NCBI GenBank assembly: GCA_900554175.1
Contig: USGK01000011.1
Coordinates: forward strand, 1 to 45,684
DNA length: 45,684 nucleotides
Origin: an uncultured Clostridium sp.
GTDB taxonomy: Bacteria > Bacillota > Clostridia > TANB77 > CAG-508
Direction: 5' to 3'
Part shown: positions 17,735 to 27,245 of the stretch, piece by piece
Layout of the letters: each line of letters begins with the position of its first letter
Numbering within the stretch: position 1 is the first letter of the stretch
Notes under the pieces: generated by a model
Told to the model about the DNA's origin: nothing
Database searches by the model: none
The model's input: only the letters and a program-made list of their open reading frames with translations
Made by a program: the position numbers and the translations under genes

Positions 17735-19318
17735 ATGGAAAAAAAAGGATACGTAAGCTTTGTATTGCATGCCCATCTTCCCTTCATTCATCATCCAGAA
17801 AGCAATGACTATTTAGAGGAATCTTGGCTATATGAAGCAATTTCAGAAACATATATACCACTTCTAAAAAATTTCAAAAAATTAGTAGATGAGAAGGTTA
17901 ATTTTAGAATAACAATGTCGATGACACCTCCTCTTCTTTCAATGCTTGATAACAAATTATTACAAAAAAAATATATTCATTATTTAGAACAATTAATAGA
18001 ACTTTCTGAAAAAGAAATTAAAAGAACTACTTATGACGAAAGAGTAAATAAGCTTTCTAAATATTACTATGATAGATATTCTGAGGACTTACATCTATTT
18101 AGAGATGTTTTCAAATGCAATCTAATCGAACAATTTAAATATTTTCAAGATATTGGTGTACTTGAAATAATAACTTGTGGTGCTACGCATGGATATTTTC
18201 CTATTTTATATGTAAATGAGAAAACAGTTCGTGCACAAATTGCTGTTGGAGTTCAAACATATGAAAAGTATTTTGGAAAAAAACCACGAGGTATTTGGCT
18301 TCCTGAATGTGGATATGTTCCAGAAGCTGATAAATATTTAAGAGAATTTGGTGTTGACTATGCTATTGTTGAGTCACATGGGGTTTTATATGCTGATCCT
18401 ACACCTATTTATGGTACATTAGCTCCTATTGTTTCACCTCAAGGCTTTACGGTCTTTGGTAGAGACATTGAATCTTCTAGACAAGTTTGGAGTTCAATTA
18501 ATGGATATCCTGGAGATTACAATTACAGAGATTTTTATAAAGATATTGGATACGAGGCTGATTATGATTATATAAAACCATATATTGCACATAATGGAGT
18601 TAGAGTACATACTGGTATAAAATATCATAGAATAACAGGAAAAACAGATAACAAAGACTATTATGATTTACAATGGGCTAAAGATTCTGCTGAACGTCAA
18701 GCAGGTCACTTTTTAAATAGTAGAACTAACCAAATTGCAGAAGCAGCTCCTTATATGGATAAACCTCCTATTGTTCTTTGCCCTTATGATGCTGAGCTTT
18801 ACGGTCATTGGTGGTATGAAGGACCATATTGGCTTTATATATTATTTAAAAAGATTTATTACGATGAATGTAATTTTGAATTAATAACACCATCTGAATA
18901 TATTGATAAATATCCAGAAATTCAACAGTGCCAACCTTGTAGATCTAGTTGGGGGGCAAACGGTTATAGTGAAGTTTGGTTAAATCCTTCAAATGATTAT
19001 GCACATAGACATTTGCATATTGCAGGTGACAGAATGTGTGAACTTGCATGGCTTTTCAAAGGTGCTACTGGTATTCAAGAAGAAGCTTTAAATCAAGCTG
19101 CTCGTGAATTATTATTAGCTCAAAGTAGCGACTGGTTATTTATAATTACTAATGGAACAATGGTTGATTATGCTAAAAAAAGAATAAAGGATCATATAGG
19201 AAGATTTACTAAATTATATGAACAAATTAAAGCAAATAAAATTGATAAAAAGTTCTTAAAAGAAATTGAAGAGAAAGATTGTATCTTCCCTGATATTGAT
19301 TTTAGAATCTATTCATAA
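17735..19318 (+). CDS. GH57 family 1,4-alpha-glucan branching enzyme-like protein
   Basis: 527 aa. The N-terminal GH57 barrel begins with FVLHAHLPFIHHPE. GIWLPECGYVPEAD carries the presumed catalytic nucleophile Glu, and CPYDAELYGHWWYEGP carries the acid/base Asp. A C-terminal DUF1957-type helical domain follows (DRMCELAWLFKGATGIQEEALNQAARELLLAQSSDW). Members of this arrangement branch glycogen-like alpha-glucans. AGAAAGGAATC precedes the ATG. With the DUF4912 gene it makes a two-gene glycan unit, ended by a strong terminator. No synthase or phosphorylase is present in the window. Confidence 0.85.
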   Translation: MEKKGYVSFVLHAHLPFIHHPESNDYLEESWLYEAISETYIPLLKNFKKLVDEKVNFRITMSMTPPLLSMLDNKLLQKKYIHYLEQLIELSEKEIKRTTYDERVNKLSKYYYDRYSEDLHLFRDVFKCNLIEQFKYFQDIGVLEIITCGATHGYFPILYVNEKTVRAQIAVGVQTYEKYFGKKPRGIWLPECGYVPEADKYLREFGVDYAIVESHGVLYADPTPIYGTLAPIVSPQGFTVFGRDIESSRQVWSSINGYPGDYNYRDFYKDIGYEADYDYIKPYIAHNGVRVHTGIKYHRITGKTDNKDYYDLQWAKDSAERQAGHFLNSRTNQIAEAAPYMDKPPIVLCPYDAELYGHWWYEGPYWLYILFKKIYYDECNFELITPSEYIDKYPEIQQCQPCRSSWGANGYSEVWLNPSNDYAHRHLHIAGDRMCELAWLFKGATGIQEEALNQAARELLLAQSSDWLFIITNGTMVDYAKKRIKDHIGRFTKLYEQIKANKIDKKFLKEIEEKDCIFPDIDFRIYS

Positions 19319-19335
19319 AAATTTTTCTTTAAAAT

Positions 19336-19377
19336 AAAAAACAATCTAGAATTATAAATAATTCTAGATTGTTTTTT
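19336..19377 (+). terminator. Terminator of the GH57 gene
   Basis: ACAATCTAGAATTA pairs with TAATTCTAGATTGT around a four-base loop and is followed by TTTTTT. Confidence 0.85.
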
Positions 19378-19424
19378 AATACAACACAACTTTTTTGTTT
19401 TTATGTATAATTCTATAAAAAAAT

Positions 19425-19596
19425 ACTCTCGGAAATTATCTCCATTATTATTTTATAAACATAACAAGTTGTGAGTCCACGACGCACGTGGGTGTGGCTA
19501 GAAAATACATTCATTATAACTGCATTTTCTTTTCACCTCTTTCGGCGTTTTTTTCTGATAAGAGCAAATTGCCCCTTCTCAACAAGCCTTATCATA
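19425..19596 (-). ncRNA. Candidate noncoding RNA downstream of glyS
   Basis: A consensus promoter starts a minus-strand transcript at about 19596. The RNA would begin near GATAAGG...CTTATC, a 6-bp closing stem with an inner GGGCAA/TTGCTC pairing. It then contains AACGCCGAAAGAGGTG, and later CCACACCCACGTGCGTCGTGG, which can fold as CCACG/CGTGG. The GC content is visibly higher than in its surroundings and no ORF of useful length is present. The 3' end is taken as the T-run at about 19425, whose hairpin is weak. It does not match the glycine, SAM, lysine or T-box consensus that I know, nor 6S, SRP or tmRNA hallmarks. The family is unknown and its boundaries are approximate. Confidence 0.5.
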
Positions 19597-19602
19597 GTTA
19601 TT

Positions 19603-19631
19603 ATTATATATTATTTTACATAATTTGTCAA
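19603..19631 (-). promoter_or_regulatory. Perfect consensus promoter of the noncoding RNA
   Basis: On the minus strand TTGACA (19631-19626) and TATAAT (19608-19603) are exactly 17 bases apart. It lies just after the glyS stop codon and no coding frame follows it. Confidence 0.7.
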
Positions 19632-19639
19632 CACTTTTT

Positions 19640-21022
19640 TTAAAATTCAATTTTTTTATTTAACCAATTTTCTAGCTCATTAATATTTACTCTTATTTGT
19701 TTCATTGTATCTCTATCTCTTATTGTAACTGTATTATCTTCTAAAGTATCAAAATCAACAGTAATACAATAAGGTGTACCAATTTCATCTTCTCTTCTAT
19801 ATCTCTTTCCTATAGATCCTGTTTCATCATAATCTCCCATAAATTTCTTCGATAAATTATCATATACTTCTTGAGCCTTATCAGAAAGTTTTTTAGAAAG
19901 TGGAAGTACTGCAAATTTGAATGGTGCTATTGCTGGATGTAAATGAAGTACTGTTCTTATATCACCTTCTGCAATTTCCTCTTCATTATAACTGTCACAT
20001 AAGAACATAAGCATTAATCTATCTACACCAACAGATGGTTCTATTACAAATGGTACATATTTCTCATTTGTTTCTGGATCTAAATAACTTAAATCTTGTT
20101 TTGTAGCTTCCATATGTCTTGATAAATCATAATTCGTTCTATCAGCTATTCCCCATACTTCACCCCAACCAAAAGGAAATTTATATTCTATATCTGCTGT
20201 TGCTTTACTATAAAACGATAATTCCTCTTTAGAATGGTTTCTAAATCTTATGTTGTTTTCATTTGCTCCTAAAGAAAGTAAGAAATTTCTACAATAATCT
20301 TTCCAATATTCATGCCATTCTAAGTCTGTTCCTGGCTTACAGAAAAACTCTATTTCCATTTGTTCAAATTCACGTGTTCTAAAAATAAAGTTTCCTGGTG
20401 TTATTTCGTTTCTAAATGCTTTTCCTTGTTGGCAAATTCCCATAGGTAATTTTCTTCTAGTAGTTCTTAAAACATTTTTAAAATTAACAAATATACCTTG
20501 AGCAGTTTCAGGTCTTAAATATATTTCAGATTTTGCATCTTCAGTTGTTCCTTGAAATGTCTTGAACATCAAGTTAAATTTTCTTATTGCTGTAAAATTT
20601 AATTTACCACACTTTGGACAAACTATATTATTATCATTTATATATTTTACTGTTTCTTCGTCGCTCCAACCATCTGCTATAACATCTTTTCCGTTTTTTT
20701 GAGCCCATTCTTCTATTAATTTATCTGCTCTATGTCTTGTTTTACATTCTTTACAATCTATTAATGGATCTGCAAAAGTACTTACATGACCTGTAGTAAC
20801 CCAAACTTCTGGGTTCATTAATATTGCAGAGTCTAATCCAACATTATATTTATTTTCTTGGACCATTTTTTTCATCCACGCTTTTTTTATATTGTTTTTT
20901 AATTCTACACCTAAAGGTCCATAGTCCCAAGTATTTGATAAACCTCCATAAATTTCCGATCCTGGATATACATATCCTCTATTTTTGCAAAGACTTACTA
21001 ATTTGTCCATTGACTCTAACAT
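19640..21022 (-). CDS. glyS: Glycyl-tRNA synthetase, alpha2 type
   Basis: About 460 aa class II synthetase that charges tRNA-Gly as a single-chain homodimer, the usual type in Gram-positives. Motif 2 is FRNEITPGNFIFRTREFEQMEIEFF and motif 3 is the PSVGVDRLMLMFL region. A zinc-like pair of CxxC motifs (CKEC and CPKCG) is in the N-terminal insert. It ends in an anticodon-binding domain (IAPFKFAVLPLSKK). ATG at 21022 (MLESMDKL) is preferred over the GTG at 21031 because GAAGGGA is then about 11 bases upstream. It lies 22 bases after metG on the same strand, so the two form an operon. Glycine charging is of special interest here because every recoded CGG yields glycine. Confidence 0.95.
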   Translation of the reverse strand: MLESMDKLVSLCKNRGYVYPGSEIYGGLSNTWDYGPLGVELKNNIKKAWMKKMVQENKYNVGLDSAILMNPEVWVTTGHVSTFADPLIDCKECKTRHRADKLIEEWAQKNGKDVIADGWSDEETVKYINDNNIVCPKCGKLNFTAIRKFNLMFKTFQGTTEDAKSEIYLRPETAQGIFVNFKNVLRTTRRKLPMGICQQGKAFRNEITPGNFIFRTREFEQMEIEFFCKPGTDLEWHEYWKDYCRNFLLSLGANENNIRFRNHSKEELSFYSKATADIEYKFPFGWGEVWGIADRTNYDLSRHMEATKQDLSYLDPETNEKYVPFVIEPSVGVDRLMLMFLCDSYNEEEIAEGDIRTVLHLHPAIAPFKFAVLPLSKKLSDKAQEVYDNLSKKFMGDYDETGSIGKRYRREDEIGTPYCITVDFDTLEDNTVTIRDRDTMKQIRVNINELENWLNKKIEF

Positions 21023-21043
21023 TCTTATCACATTCCCTTCTTA

Positions 21044-22639
21044 CTATTTTGTATTCATTTTATCTTTTATGTATTCTATTTCTTCTTCTACATTTAATCT
21101 CATAAATAGTGGATTTGCTTTTTTAGTAACTTTTATATTTTTTAAATTATCATATTTTTCTAAACTTTCCCACGTTTTTAGTTCTTCTTTTTCTATTCCT
21201 AATTGTGTAAACATATTTTTTGCTGTTTCACACATAAATGGACTAATTAAAATTGCAATTCTTCTCAAATTTTCAATTAAATGATATATAGAAGATTCTA
21301 ATTTTGCTTTTGCTTCTTTGTCTTCTTCAATTTCTTTTGCCAAAACCCATGGTGAAGTTTCATCTATATATTTATTTGTTCTTGTTACTAAATTCCAAAT
21401 CTCTTGTAATGCATTTGCCATCTCAAACTCATCTATTAATTTTTCGAATTTTAATGTTGTATTAATTGCAAACTCTTCTAATTCTTTGTCAACTTCATTT
21501 TTTTGTCCCACATATAAAGGAACATCTCCATCAAAATATTTATTACACATTGCAACTGTTCTGTTCAATAAATTTCCTAAGTCATTTGATAAATCTACAT
21601 TAAATCTTTGAACAAAGTTCTCTGGTGTAAATACGCCATCTGAACCTGTTGGCATTTCTCTTAGTAAAAAATATTTTGTTGCATCTAGACCATATCTATC
21701 TATTAACATTTCCGGATAAATTACATTCCCCTTTGATTTTGACATTTTTCCATCTTTCATCATAATCCAATTATGTACAAAAATTTGCTTTGGAAGTGGT
21801 AAGTCTAACGCCATTAAAAAAATTGGCCAATAAATTAAATGAAATCTTGCTATATCTTTTCCTACAACATGAACATCAGCTGGCCAGTATTTATTAAATA
21901 ATTCTTCATTTTCTGAGCCATATCCTAGTGCAGTAATATAATTAGTTAATGCATCTAGCCATACATAAATTACATGTTTTGGGTCATTTAATACTTTTAT
22001 CCCCCAATCAAATGATGTTCTTGTTACACATAAATCTTCTAATCCCGGTTTTATAAAGTTATTTATCATCTCTTGTTTTCTGTATACTGGCTTTACAAAA
22101 TCTGGATGTTCATCATAATATTTTAGAAGTCTTGATTGATATTTTTTCATATTAAAGAAATAACATTCTTCTTTCATTAATTTAACTTCTCTTCCACAAT
22201 CAGGACATTTTCCATCTACTAATTGTGTTTTTGTAAAATATGTTTCACAAGGTATACAATACCATCCTTCATATTCACCTTTATATATATCGCCTTGTTT
22301 CATAAATCTATCAAATATTTTTTGAACTATTTTTTCATGACGTTCATCAGTTGTTCTTATAAAATCATCATAACAGATATCCATTTTTTTCCATAGTTCT
22401 TTTGCCATATCTGCCATTTGGTCAACATACTCTTTTGGAGAAATTCCATTTTTTTCTGCTACTTGTTCAATTTTTTGACCATGTTCATCAGCACCAGTTA
22501 GCATATATGCATCATATCCTCTTAAAATTTTATACCTTTTTAAAGCATCTACTACAACCTCTGTATATGATGTACCTATATGGTATTTTCCACTTGGGTA
22601 ATAAATTGGTGTTGTTATATAAAATTTTTTATCGCTCAT
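21044..22639 (-). CDS. metG: Methionyl-tRNA synthetase
   Basis: 531 aa class I synthetase. The HIGH-equivalent is KYHIGTSY near residue 20, the KMSKS loop is KMSKSKGN, and an inserted zinc knuckle has C-I-P-C and C-P-D-C pairs (residues ~125-150). The C-terminal EMAP-like tRNA-binding domain found in some orthologues is absent, which is common. The ATG follows AAAGGGAGAAATTTG. I see no T-box leader in the 240 bases upstream. It is co-transcribed with glyS. Confidence 0.95.
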   Translation of the reverse strand: MSDKKFYITTPIYYPSGKYHIGTSYTEVVVDALKRYKILRGYDAYMLTGADEHGQKIEQVAEKNGISPKEYVDQMADMAKELWKKMDICYDDFIRTTDERHEKIVQKIFDRFMKQGDIYKGEYEGWYCIPCETYFTKTQLVDGKCPDCGREVKLMKEECYFFNMKKYQSRLLKYYDEHPDFVKPVYRKQEMINNFIKPGLEDLCVTRTSFDWGIKVLNDPKHVIYVWLDALTNYITALGYGSENEELFNKYWPADVHVVGKDIARFHLIYWPIFLMALDLPLPKQIFVHNWIMMKDGKMSKSKGNVIYPEMLIDRYGLDATKYFLLREMPTGSDGVFTPENFVQRFNVDLSNDLGNLLNRTVAMCNKYFDGDVPLYVGQKNEVDKELEEFAINTTLKFEKLIDEFEMANALQEIWNLVTRTNKYIDETSPWVLAKEIEEDKEAKAKLESSIYHLIENLRRIAILISPFMCETAKNMFTQLGIEKEELKTWESLEKYDNLKNIKVTKKANPLFMRLNVEEEIEYIKDKMNTK

Positions 22640-22882
22640 TCAAATTTCTCCCTTTCTTATATATACTCTAGTAAACAAAATTTTAAAACGGTTATGCACA
22701 AATTAATTTAATAATTTTAATTCACTCTTTTACTATAAACTGAATTCTAACACAAAAGAAAATAAATATCAATAAAAATATTGATATTTTCTAAAGAAAA
22801 TGTTAAAATATTTTTGCTTTATTTTTTTAATTTAAATTTTAAACGAAAAAATTGCTGAAGTATTAATTTAGGAGGAATTATT

Positions 22883-23447
22883 ATGGGAAGTCTACCATTA
22901 TTTATGAAATATATTATAGTTTTTTTTGTTAGTATGTTTCCAATAATTGAGCTAAGGGGTGCTATTCCTATTGCAGAAGGTCTTCGGACTAAATATATTT
23001 TTATATTATCCAATTGCTATTATAGGAAATATGTTACCAGTACCAATCATTTACCTATTTGCGAGAAAAGTTCTTATATGGGGAAAAGATAAAAAATTTA
23101 TCGGAAAATTTTTTACATGGTGTCTAGAAAAAGGTGAAAAAGGCGGAAAAAAACTTAAAGAATCAGCTGGAAACAATGGAATTTTTATTGCTTTACTTTT
23201 GTTTGTTGGTGTTCCACTTCCTGGAACAGGTGCATGGACAGGGACACTTGCAGCAAGCTTTTTAAATCTAGATTTTAAAACTAGTATCTTAGCTGTAACT
23301 TTAGGAGTTTTACTTGCTGGAATAATAATGTCTGTTGGTAGTAAAGTAGTTGCCATCTTAGGTTGGCCAGGCGTTGCTTTAATTATTGCTATATTAATTA
23401 TAGTAATTGTAGCATCTATAATCATTAGTAGAAACAAAAAGAAATAG
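22883..23447 (+). CDS. Small multidrug export-like membrane protein (COG2426 type), needs a +1 shift at CGG
   Basis: The 565-bp span is 3n+1, and with one shift it gives 187 aa. The ATG at 22883 has an ideal AGGAGGAATTATT upstream. The N-terminal part has a membrane segment and the family signature F-P-I-I-E-L-R-G-A-I-P-I-A-E-G-L. The CGG at 22985-22987 (codon 35) then requires skipping the C to read G-L-N-I-F-L-Y-Y-P-I-A-I-I-G-N-M-L-P-V. The C-terminal part has VPLPGTGAWTGTLAA and two further hydrophobic segments. This matches the Sm_multidrug_ex family (PF06695), whose transport activity is poorly documented. Without the shift the protein ends at about 69 residues. Confidence 0.8.
22985..22987 (+). 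other. CGG +1 recoding site of the small multidrug export-like gene
   Basis: The zero-frame context is GGT-CTT-CGG-ACT-AAA, codon 35. Skipping C gives GGT-CTT-GGA-CTA-AAT-ATA (G-L-G-L-N-I), which joins two halves of one recognisable membrane protein. Confidence 0.75.
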
Positions 23448-23458
23448 TTTTTTTAAAA

Positions 23459-23507
23459 AAATATACGTTTAAAATACGGTTGGTATTTTTAAACGTATAT
23501 TTTTTAT
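23459..23507. terminator. Bidirectional terminator
   Basis: AATATACGTTTAAAATAC pairs with GTATTTTTAAACGTATATT around a short loop, with T-runs on both strands. It separates the plus-strand export-like gene from the minus-strand gene at 23510. Confidence 0.8.
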
Positions 23508-23509
23508 TT

Positions 23510-24172
23510 TTAATTCCATATTACAGGTCTAAAATAGTTTCCTCCATTTACACCATATCCTCCACCTGCATCATTAGAGGATGTATAGTATAAGAAGCCT
23601 TTTCTAGCAACTCCTGGAGCATTTGAGTTACTTGGATAAGAATACATATATGAGTCGCTTCCCCAGCTAGTAATTTCTCCAAAAGCTTTTCCTTTATTAC
23701 TTTCTGCATTTATATCTTGTGGTAATATTTCCACATATTTAGTATCTGCAAACTCAACTAAATTTGTAAAATATTCTATATTAGAAGATCCACTATATGT
23801 TTCAAGCATAGCTGCTGTTCGATCATTAATATTTGTGTTTAAAAGTACACCTATACCACTTCTATTTCCATTAATATAATTATAAGCTCCACTGCTTAAT
23901 GCAGCTAAATTACCTGTTCCATACATACTTGTTGATAAATATAATGCTGCAGCAAAATCTGAATTTAGCATCATATGTGGATCTAGCTTATTTTCTCCTA
24001 ATGTAGAATTTGACACTCTTAAATTATAACAATATGCAAATGCTGCAGATGCTGTCACTTTATCGGTCGGATTCCCTGAAGTAACTGTTAATCCCGCATA
24101 ACTTTTCTCTTGCATAACTAATATTGTTACTATCATAAAAACTATTATTGATAATACTTTTATTTTTTTCAT
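23510..24172 (-). CDS. Secreted protein of unknown function
   Basis: 220 aa with a clear signal peptide: K-K-I-K, a hydrophobic run, then a likely cut after KSYA before GLTVTSG. The mature part is rich in Ser, Asn, Gly and Tyr and ends GGGYGVNGGNYFRPVIWN, a glycine-rich terminus similar to those of surface proteins accompanying pilin-like genes in Clostridia. There are no cysteine pairs beyond a single C. It lies 22 bases downstream of the pilin-like gene at 24195, so it is likely co-transcribed and may be assembled or exported with it. I do not recognise a named family. Confidence 0.6.
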   Translation of the reverse strand: MKKIKVLSIIVFMIVTILVMQEKSYAGLTVTSGNPTDKVTASAAFAYCYNLRVSNSTLGENKLDPHMMLNSDFAAALYLSTSMYGTGNLAALSSGAYNYINGNRSGIGVLLNTNINDRTAAMLETYSGSSNIEYFTNLVEFADTKYVEILPQDINAESNKGKAFGEITSWGSDSYMYSYPSNSNAPGVARKGFLYYTSSNDAGGGYGVNGGNYFRPVIWN

Positions 24173-24194
24173 ATAAAAATTTCCTTTCTAAAAT

Positions 24195-26162
24195 TTATTT
24201 AATTTCCTCATCGCCTGTTCCAAAGGTTCCTGATGCTTCATATTTTGCCATCCATATTCCTTCAAGTTTAGTTCCATCTTTTAAATTAAATGCTGGATGC
24301 GGTGTATAAAATCCCAAATCACTTTGTCCATTAAATAGTTTGTCTTCTGTTGTAATAAATACCACATCTGTTGTTGTATCCGTTTTACTTAACATGTACG
24401 CATATCTTGGTATCCATACCCACCAGGCTTCTAAATTATTTGCATTTGTTACAATGTTTCCCCAAATCTTTTTACTGTAATTGTACCAATACTCTCCTGC
24501 TCCAAATTTCGATTCATCTACTTCTCCAGATATCAAAACGTTTCCATCTGCTTGATATCCTGATTTCAAAATATCTTTTAATAGATATTTATTTCCGGTT
24601 TCTGCTCCATCTTCATTATATGTTACTATACTTGTACTTTCTATATTAAATCCCTTTAAATTTGGTTTATAATACCTTAAATTCCCATCGTCTTGGATAT
24701 CATTTCCATTTTCTGCAATAGATGCTTCATATTTTGCCATCCATATTCCTTCAAGCTCTGTTCCATCTTTTAATGTAAATGCTGGATGTGGTGTATATAG
24801 ACCTAATTCCCTTCCTCCATTAAATAGCTTGTTGCTTGTGGTTATAAAAACTACATCTGTTGTTGTATCTGTTTTACTTAACATATATGCATATCTTGGT
24901 ATCCATACCCACCATGATTCTAATCCATTGGCTTTTGTTACAATATTACCCCAAATTTTATTACTATAGTTATACCAGCATTCTCCGTCGCCGAATTTAG
25001 ATTCATCTACCGTCCCTGATATTAAACTTCCATCTGTATTTGCTTTATATCCCGCTGATAATACATCTTTTAATAAATATTGATTTCCACTTTCATTTCC
25101 ATCTTGATTATATGTTGCTATATATGTTGAATTAATATTATATCCTGTAATTTTAGGCTTATAATATTTTTGTGAACCGTCAATTTTATCATCTCCATTT
25201 TCTGAAACAGATGCTTCATATTTTGCCATCCACAATCCTTTTAGTTCTGTTTCTTCTACTTTAAATCCTGAATGTGCAATGTATTCTCCCATATTATTTC
25301 CTGTAAATGTCTTTTCAGAATTTAATGAATTATTGTTTACATCTGTAAATACTACTTCTAAATCTTTACCAGTTGAATTTGGAATATATGCATATCTTGG
25401 TATCCATACCCACCATGATTCTAATCCATTGGCTCTTGTAATAACATTTCCCCATATACTTTGTGATGTTGCAGATTTATAATCATGAAAATAATAGGTA
25501 ACTTCATTTCCATCTTTAATCAATTTATAAGTTTTAGGCTTTCCTGCTGTAATGTAATCTTTTAACTTCATATCTGCGTAATAATCAGAACAATCAGAAG
25601 AATAATACACTATATACGTATTTTCTAAATCAAACCCATTTAAATCAGGCTCATAATATCCATATTCTGTTGAAACATCCATTTTAGCTGTTTTACTTTC
25701 TTTAGTATCAACATCTGCCCCGTAAATACTATGTATCATCTTTTTTCCTAATTTTAGTCCATTTACTTTAAAAACAACTTTTATTTTTGTATCATATACA
25801 TATGTTTTTTCTCTGTCGTTTCCAAGATTTTTCGGAACCCAATATAAATCTTCTTCTTTTCCACCTAAAGCTTCTTGCTCATTTAAAAGAGTTGATGGCA
25901 TTTCACTTGTATTTACTTTTAAATCTTGGGTAAATATAACTTTTTCTGTTTCGCCTAAATACACTGCAGCTGCATTATTAGTCAATTCTAATTTAATATT
26001 TTCAGTAATTTGTGATAATTCATCATAAAAAGCTGCCTTTAATGATTTGTTTACTACTCCATTATCTGAAAATAATGTTACAACAACGATTCCTGCCAAA
26101 ATTAACAATACTATAATTGTTACTATTAAAGCAATTAAAGTTATTCCATTTTTATTTCTCAT
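24195..26162 (-). CDS. Pilin-like surface protein with three internal repeats
   Basis: 655 aa. The N-terminus M-R-N-K-N-G-I-T-L-I-A-L-I-V-T-I-I-V-L-L is a prepilin leader cut before G-I-T-L followed by the hydrophobic assembly helix. Behind it are three copies of a unit of about 165 aa, each with W-W-V-W-I-P-R-Y-A-Y, then V-V-F, then an L-x-G-x-W-M-A-K-Y-E-A-S end. The centres are near residues 244, 408 and 571. Copies 2 and 3 are nearly identical, which suggests recent duplication. The repeat resembles formylglycine-enzyme-like surface domains, but I cannot name it. Expected location is the cell surface, either as a pseudopilus tip or free. It shares its N-terminal pattern with the decayed gene at 11165-12000. 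No in-frame CGG in 655 codons. Confidence 0.65.
   Translation of the reverse strand: MRNKNGITLIALIVTIIVLLILAGIVVVTLFSDNGVVNKSLKAAFYDELSQITENIKLELTNNAAAVYLGETEKVIFTQDLKVNTSEMPSTLLNEQEALGGKEEDLYWVPKNLGNDREKTYVYDTKIKVVFKVNGLKLGKKMIHSIYGADVDTKESKTAKMDVSTEYGYYEPDLNGFDLENTYIVYYSSDCSDYYADMKLKDYITAGKPKTYKLIKDGNEVTYYFHDYKSATSQSIWGNVITRANGLESWWVWIPRYAYIPNSTGKDLEVVFTDVNNNSLNSEKTFTGNNMGEYIAHSGFKVEETELKGLWMAKYEASVSENGDDKIDGSQKYYKPKITGYNINSTYIATYNQDGNESGNQYLLKDVLSAGYKANTDGSLISGTVDESKFGDGECWYNYSNKIWGNIVTKANGLESWWVWIPRYAYMLSKTDTTTDVVFITTSNKLFNGGRELGLYTPHPAFTLKDGTELEGIWMAKYEASIAENGNDIQDDGNLRYYKPNLKGFNIESTSIVTYNEDGAETGNKYLLKDILKSGYQADGNVLISGEVDESKFGAGEYWYNYSKKIWGNIVTNANNLEAWWVWIPRYAYMLSKTDTTTDVVFITTEDKLFNGQSDLGFYTPHPAFNLKDGTKLEGIWMAKYEASGTFGTGDEEIK
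24235..25480 (-). repeat. Three direct repeats of about 500 bp within the pilin-like gene
   Basis: The sequence coding WWVWIPRYAY recurs near 24395, 24890 and 25390, a spacing of about 495-500 bases. The two copies nearest the 3' end of the gene are close to identical over long stretches, while the third is more diverged. Copy number could vary by recombination. Confidence 0.75.
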
Positions 26163-26270
26163 ATAGTATACCTCTTTTCATATTTATCCTATTATACATT
26201 AACTTGATTTTTTATTCAACAAATATTATTCTACATTTATTTTACATTTTCATTTCAAAAATATTACATT

Positions 26271-27089
26271 CTATTTTAATTCTTCCAAAGCTAACATATA
26301 TTCTTCTTCACTTGGCGCTTTTCCATGCCACTCGGCTTTATTTTCCATAAAGCTTACACCTTTCCCCTTTATTGTTTTTGCTATAATACAAGTAGGCATA
26401 GATTTTGCTTTTTTTGCCTCTATAAATGCACTTAAAATTTCTTCAATATTATTACCATTAATGTTAATTACATTAAATCCAAAGCTCTTAAATTTTTCAT
26501 CAATTGGGTATAAGTTCATCACTTCTTCAATTGTACCATCAATTTGAAGATTATTATTATCAATTATTACACATAGATTATCTAATTTATATTTACTTGA
26601 AGCCATTGCTGCTTCCCATACTTGCCCTTCTTCAATCTCTCCATCACCTAATATGCAATACACTCTATAATTTTTATTGTCTAACTTTCCAGCGATTGCC
26701 ATACCATTTGCAACAGATAGTCCTTGTCCTAATGAACCTGACGACATATCCACTCCTGGAACCTTGTTCATATCTGGGTGTCCTTGAAGATTACTTTTTA
26801 TATTTCTGAAACTTTTAAGTTTTTCTTTTTCAAAAAAACCTCTTTCAGCAAGTGCTGCATAAAGTGCTGGCGAACAATGCCCCTTTGATAAAATTAATCT
26901 GTCTCTTTCTTCATAATCCGGATTTTTTTCGTCAATATTTAACTCATTAAAATATAAAACAGCCATTATATCTGCAATCGAAAGAGAACCTCCTGGATGA
27001 CCTGATTTAGCACTATACACTTCTTCAATGATATCTTTTCTTATATTTTTCGCTTTATTTTTTAATTCCTCAATATCCTCTATTTTCAT
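26271..27089 (-). CDS. Transketolase, N-terminal subunit
   Basis: About 272 aa covering only the thiamine-diphosphate-binding half of transketolase. Motifs are SAKSGHPGGSLSIAD, LSKGHCSPALYAALAERG, GSLGQGLSVANGMA, and GDGEIEEGQVWEAAMAS followed by NNNLQIDG (the ThDP GDG...NN motif). In split transketolases the C-terminal (pyrimidine-binding) half is normally the next gene. Here the next gene downstream codes the unrelated pilin-like protein, so the partner must be elsewhere. The start at 27089 (MKIEDIEE) is my choice, because the ATGs further upstream overlap the AAAGGA ribosome binding site. Enzyme activity depends on finding the other half. Confidence 0.8.
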   Translation of the reverse strand: MKIEDIEELKNKAKNIRKDIIEEVYSAKSGHPGGSLSIADIMAVLYFNELNIDEKNPDYEERDRLILSKGHCSPALYAALAERGFFEKEKLKSFRNIKSNLQGHPDMNKVPGVDMSSGSLGQGLSVANGMAIAGKLDNKNYRVYCILGDGEIEEGQVWEAAMASSKYKLDNLCVIIDNNNLQIDGTIEEVMNLYPIDEKFKSFGFNVININGNNIEEILSAFIEAKKAKSMPTCIIAKTIKGKGVSFMENKAEWHGKAPSEEEYMLALEELK

Positions 27090-27245
27090 ATTTGACTTCA
27101 TTCCTTTCATTAGGCTTAAACTATTATTAATTTTAGACCTATTTTTTCCTATTTAAGTATTTTTTATTAAGATACTACTAAATTACTTTTTTAGTATATA
27201 TCAAAATAAAAATAATTACAACTTATATTTTTGCAAAATTTATTA

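Noticed and set aside
19425..19640. Glycine riboswitch near glyS
   Set aside because: The GCCGAA-like sequence is suggestive, but the remaining conserved parts of the riboswitch are missing and the RNA is downstream of glyS with its own promoter.
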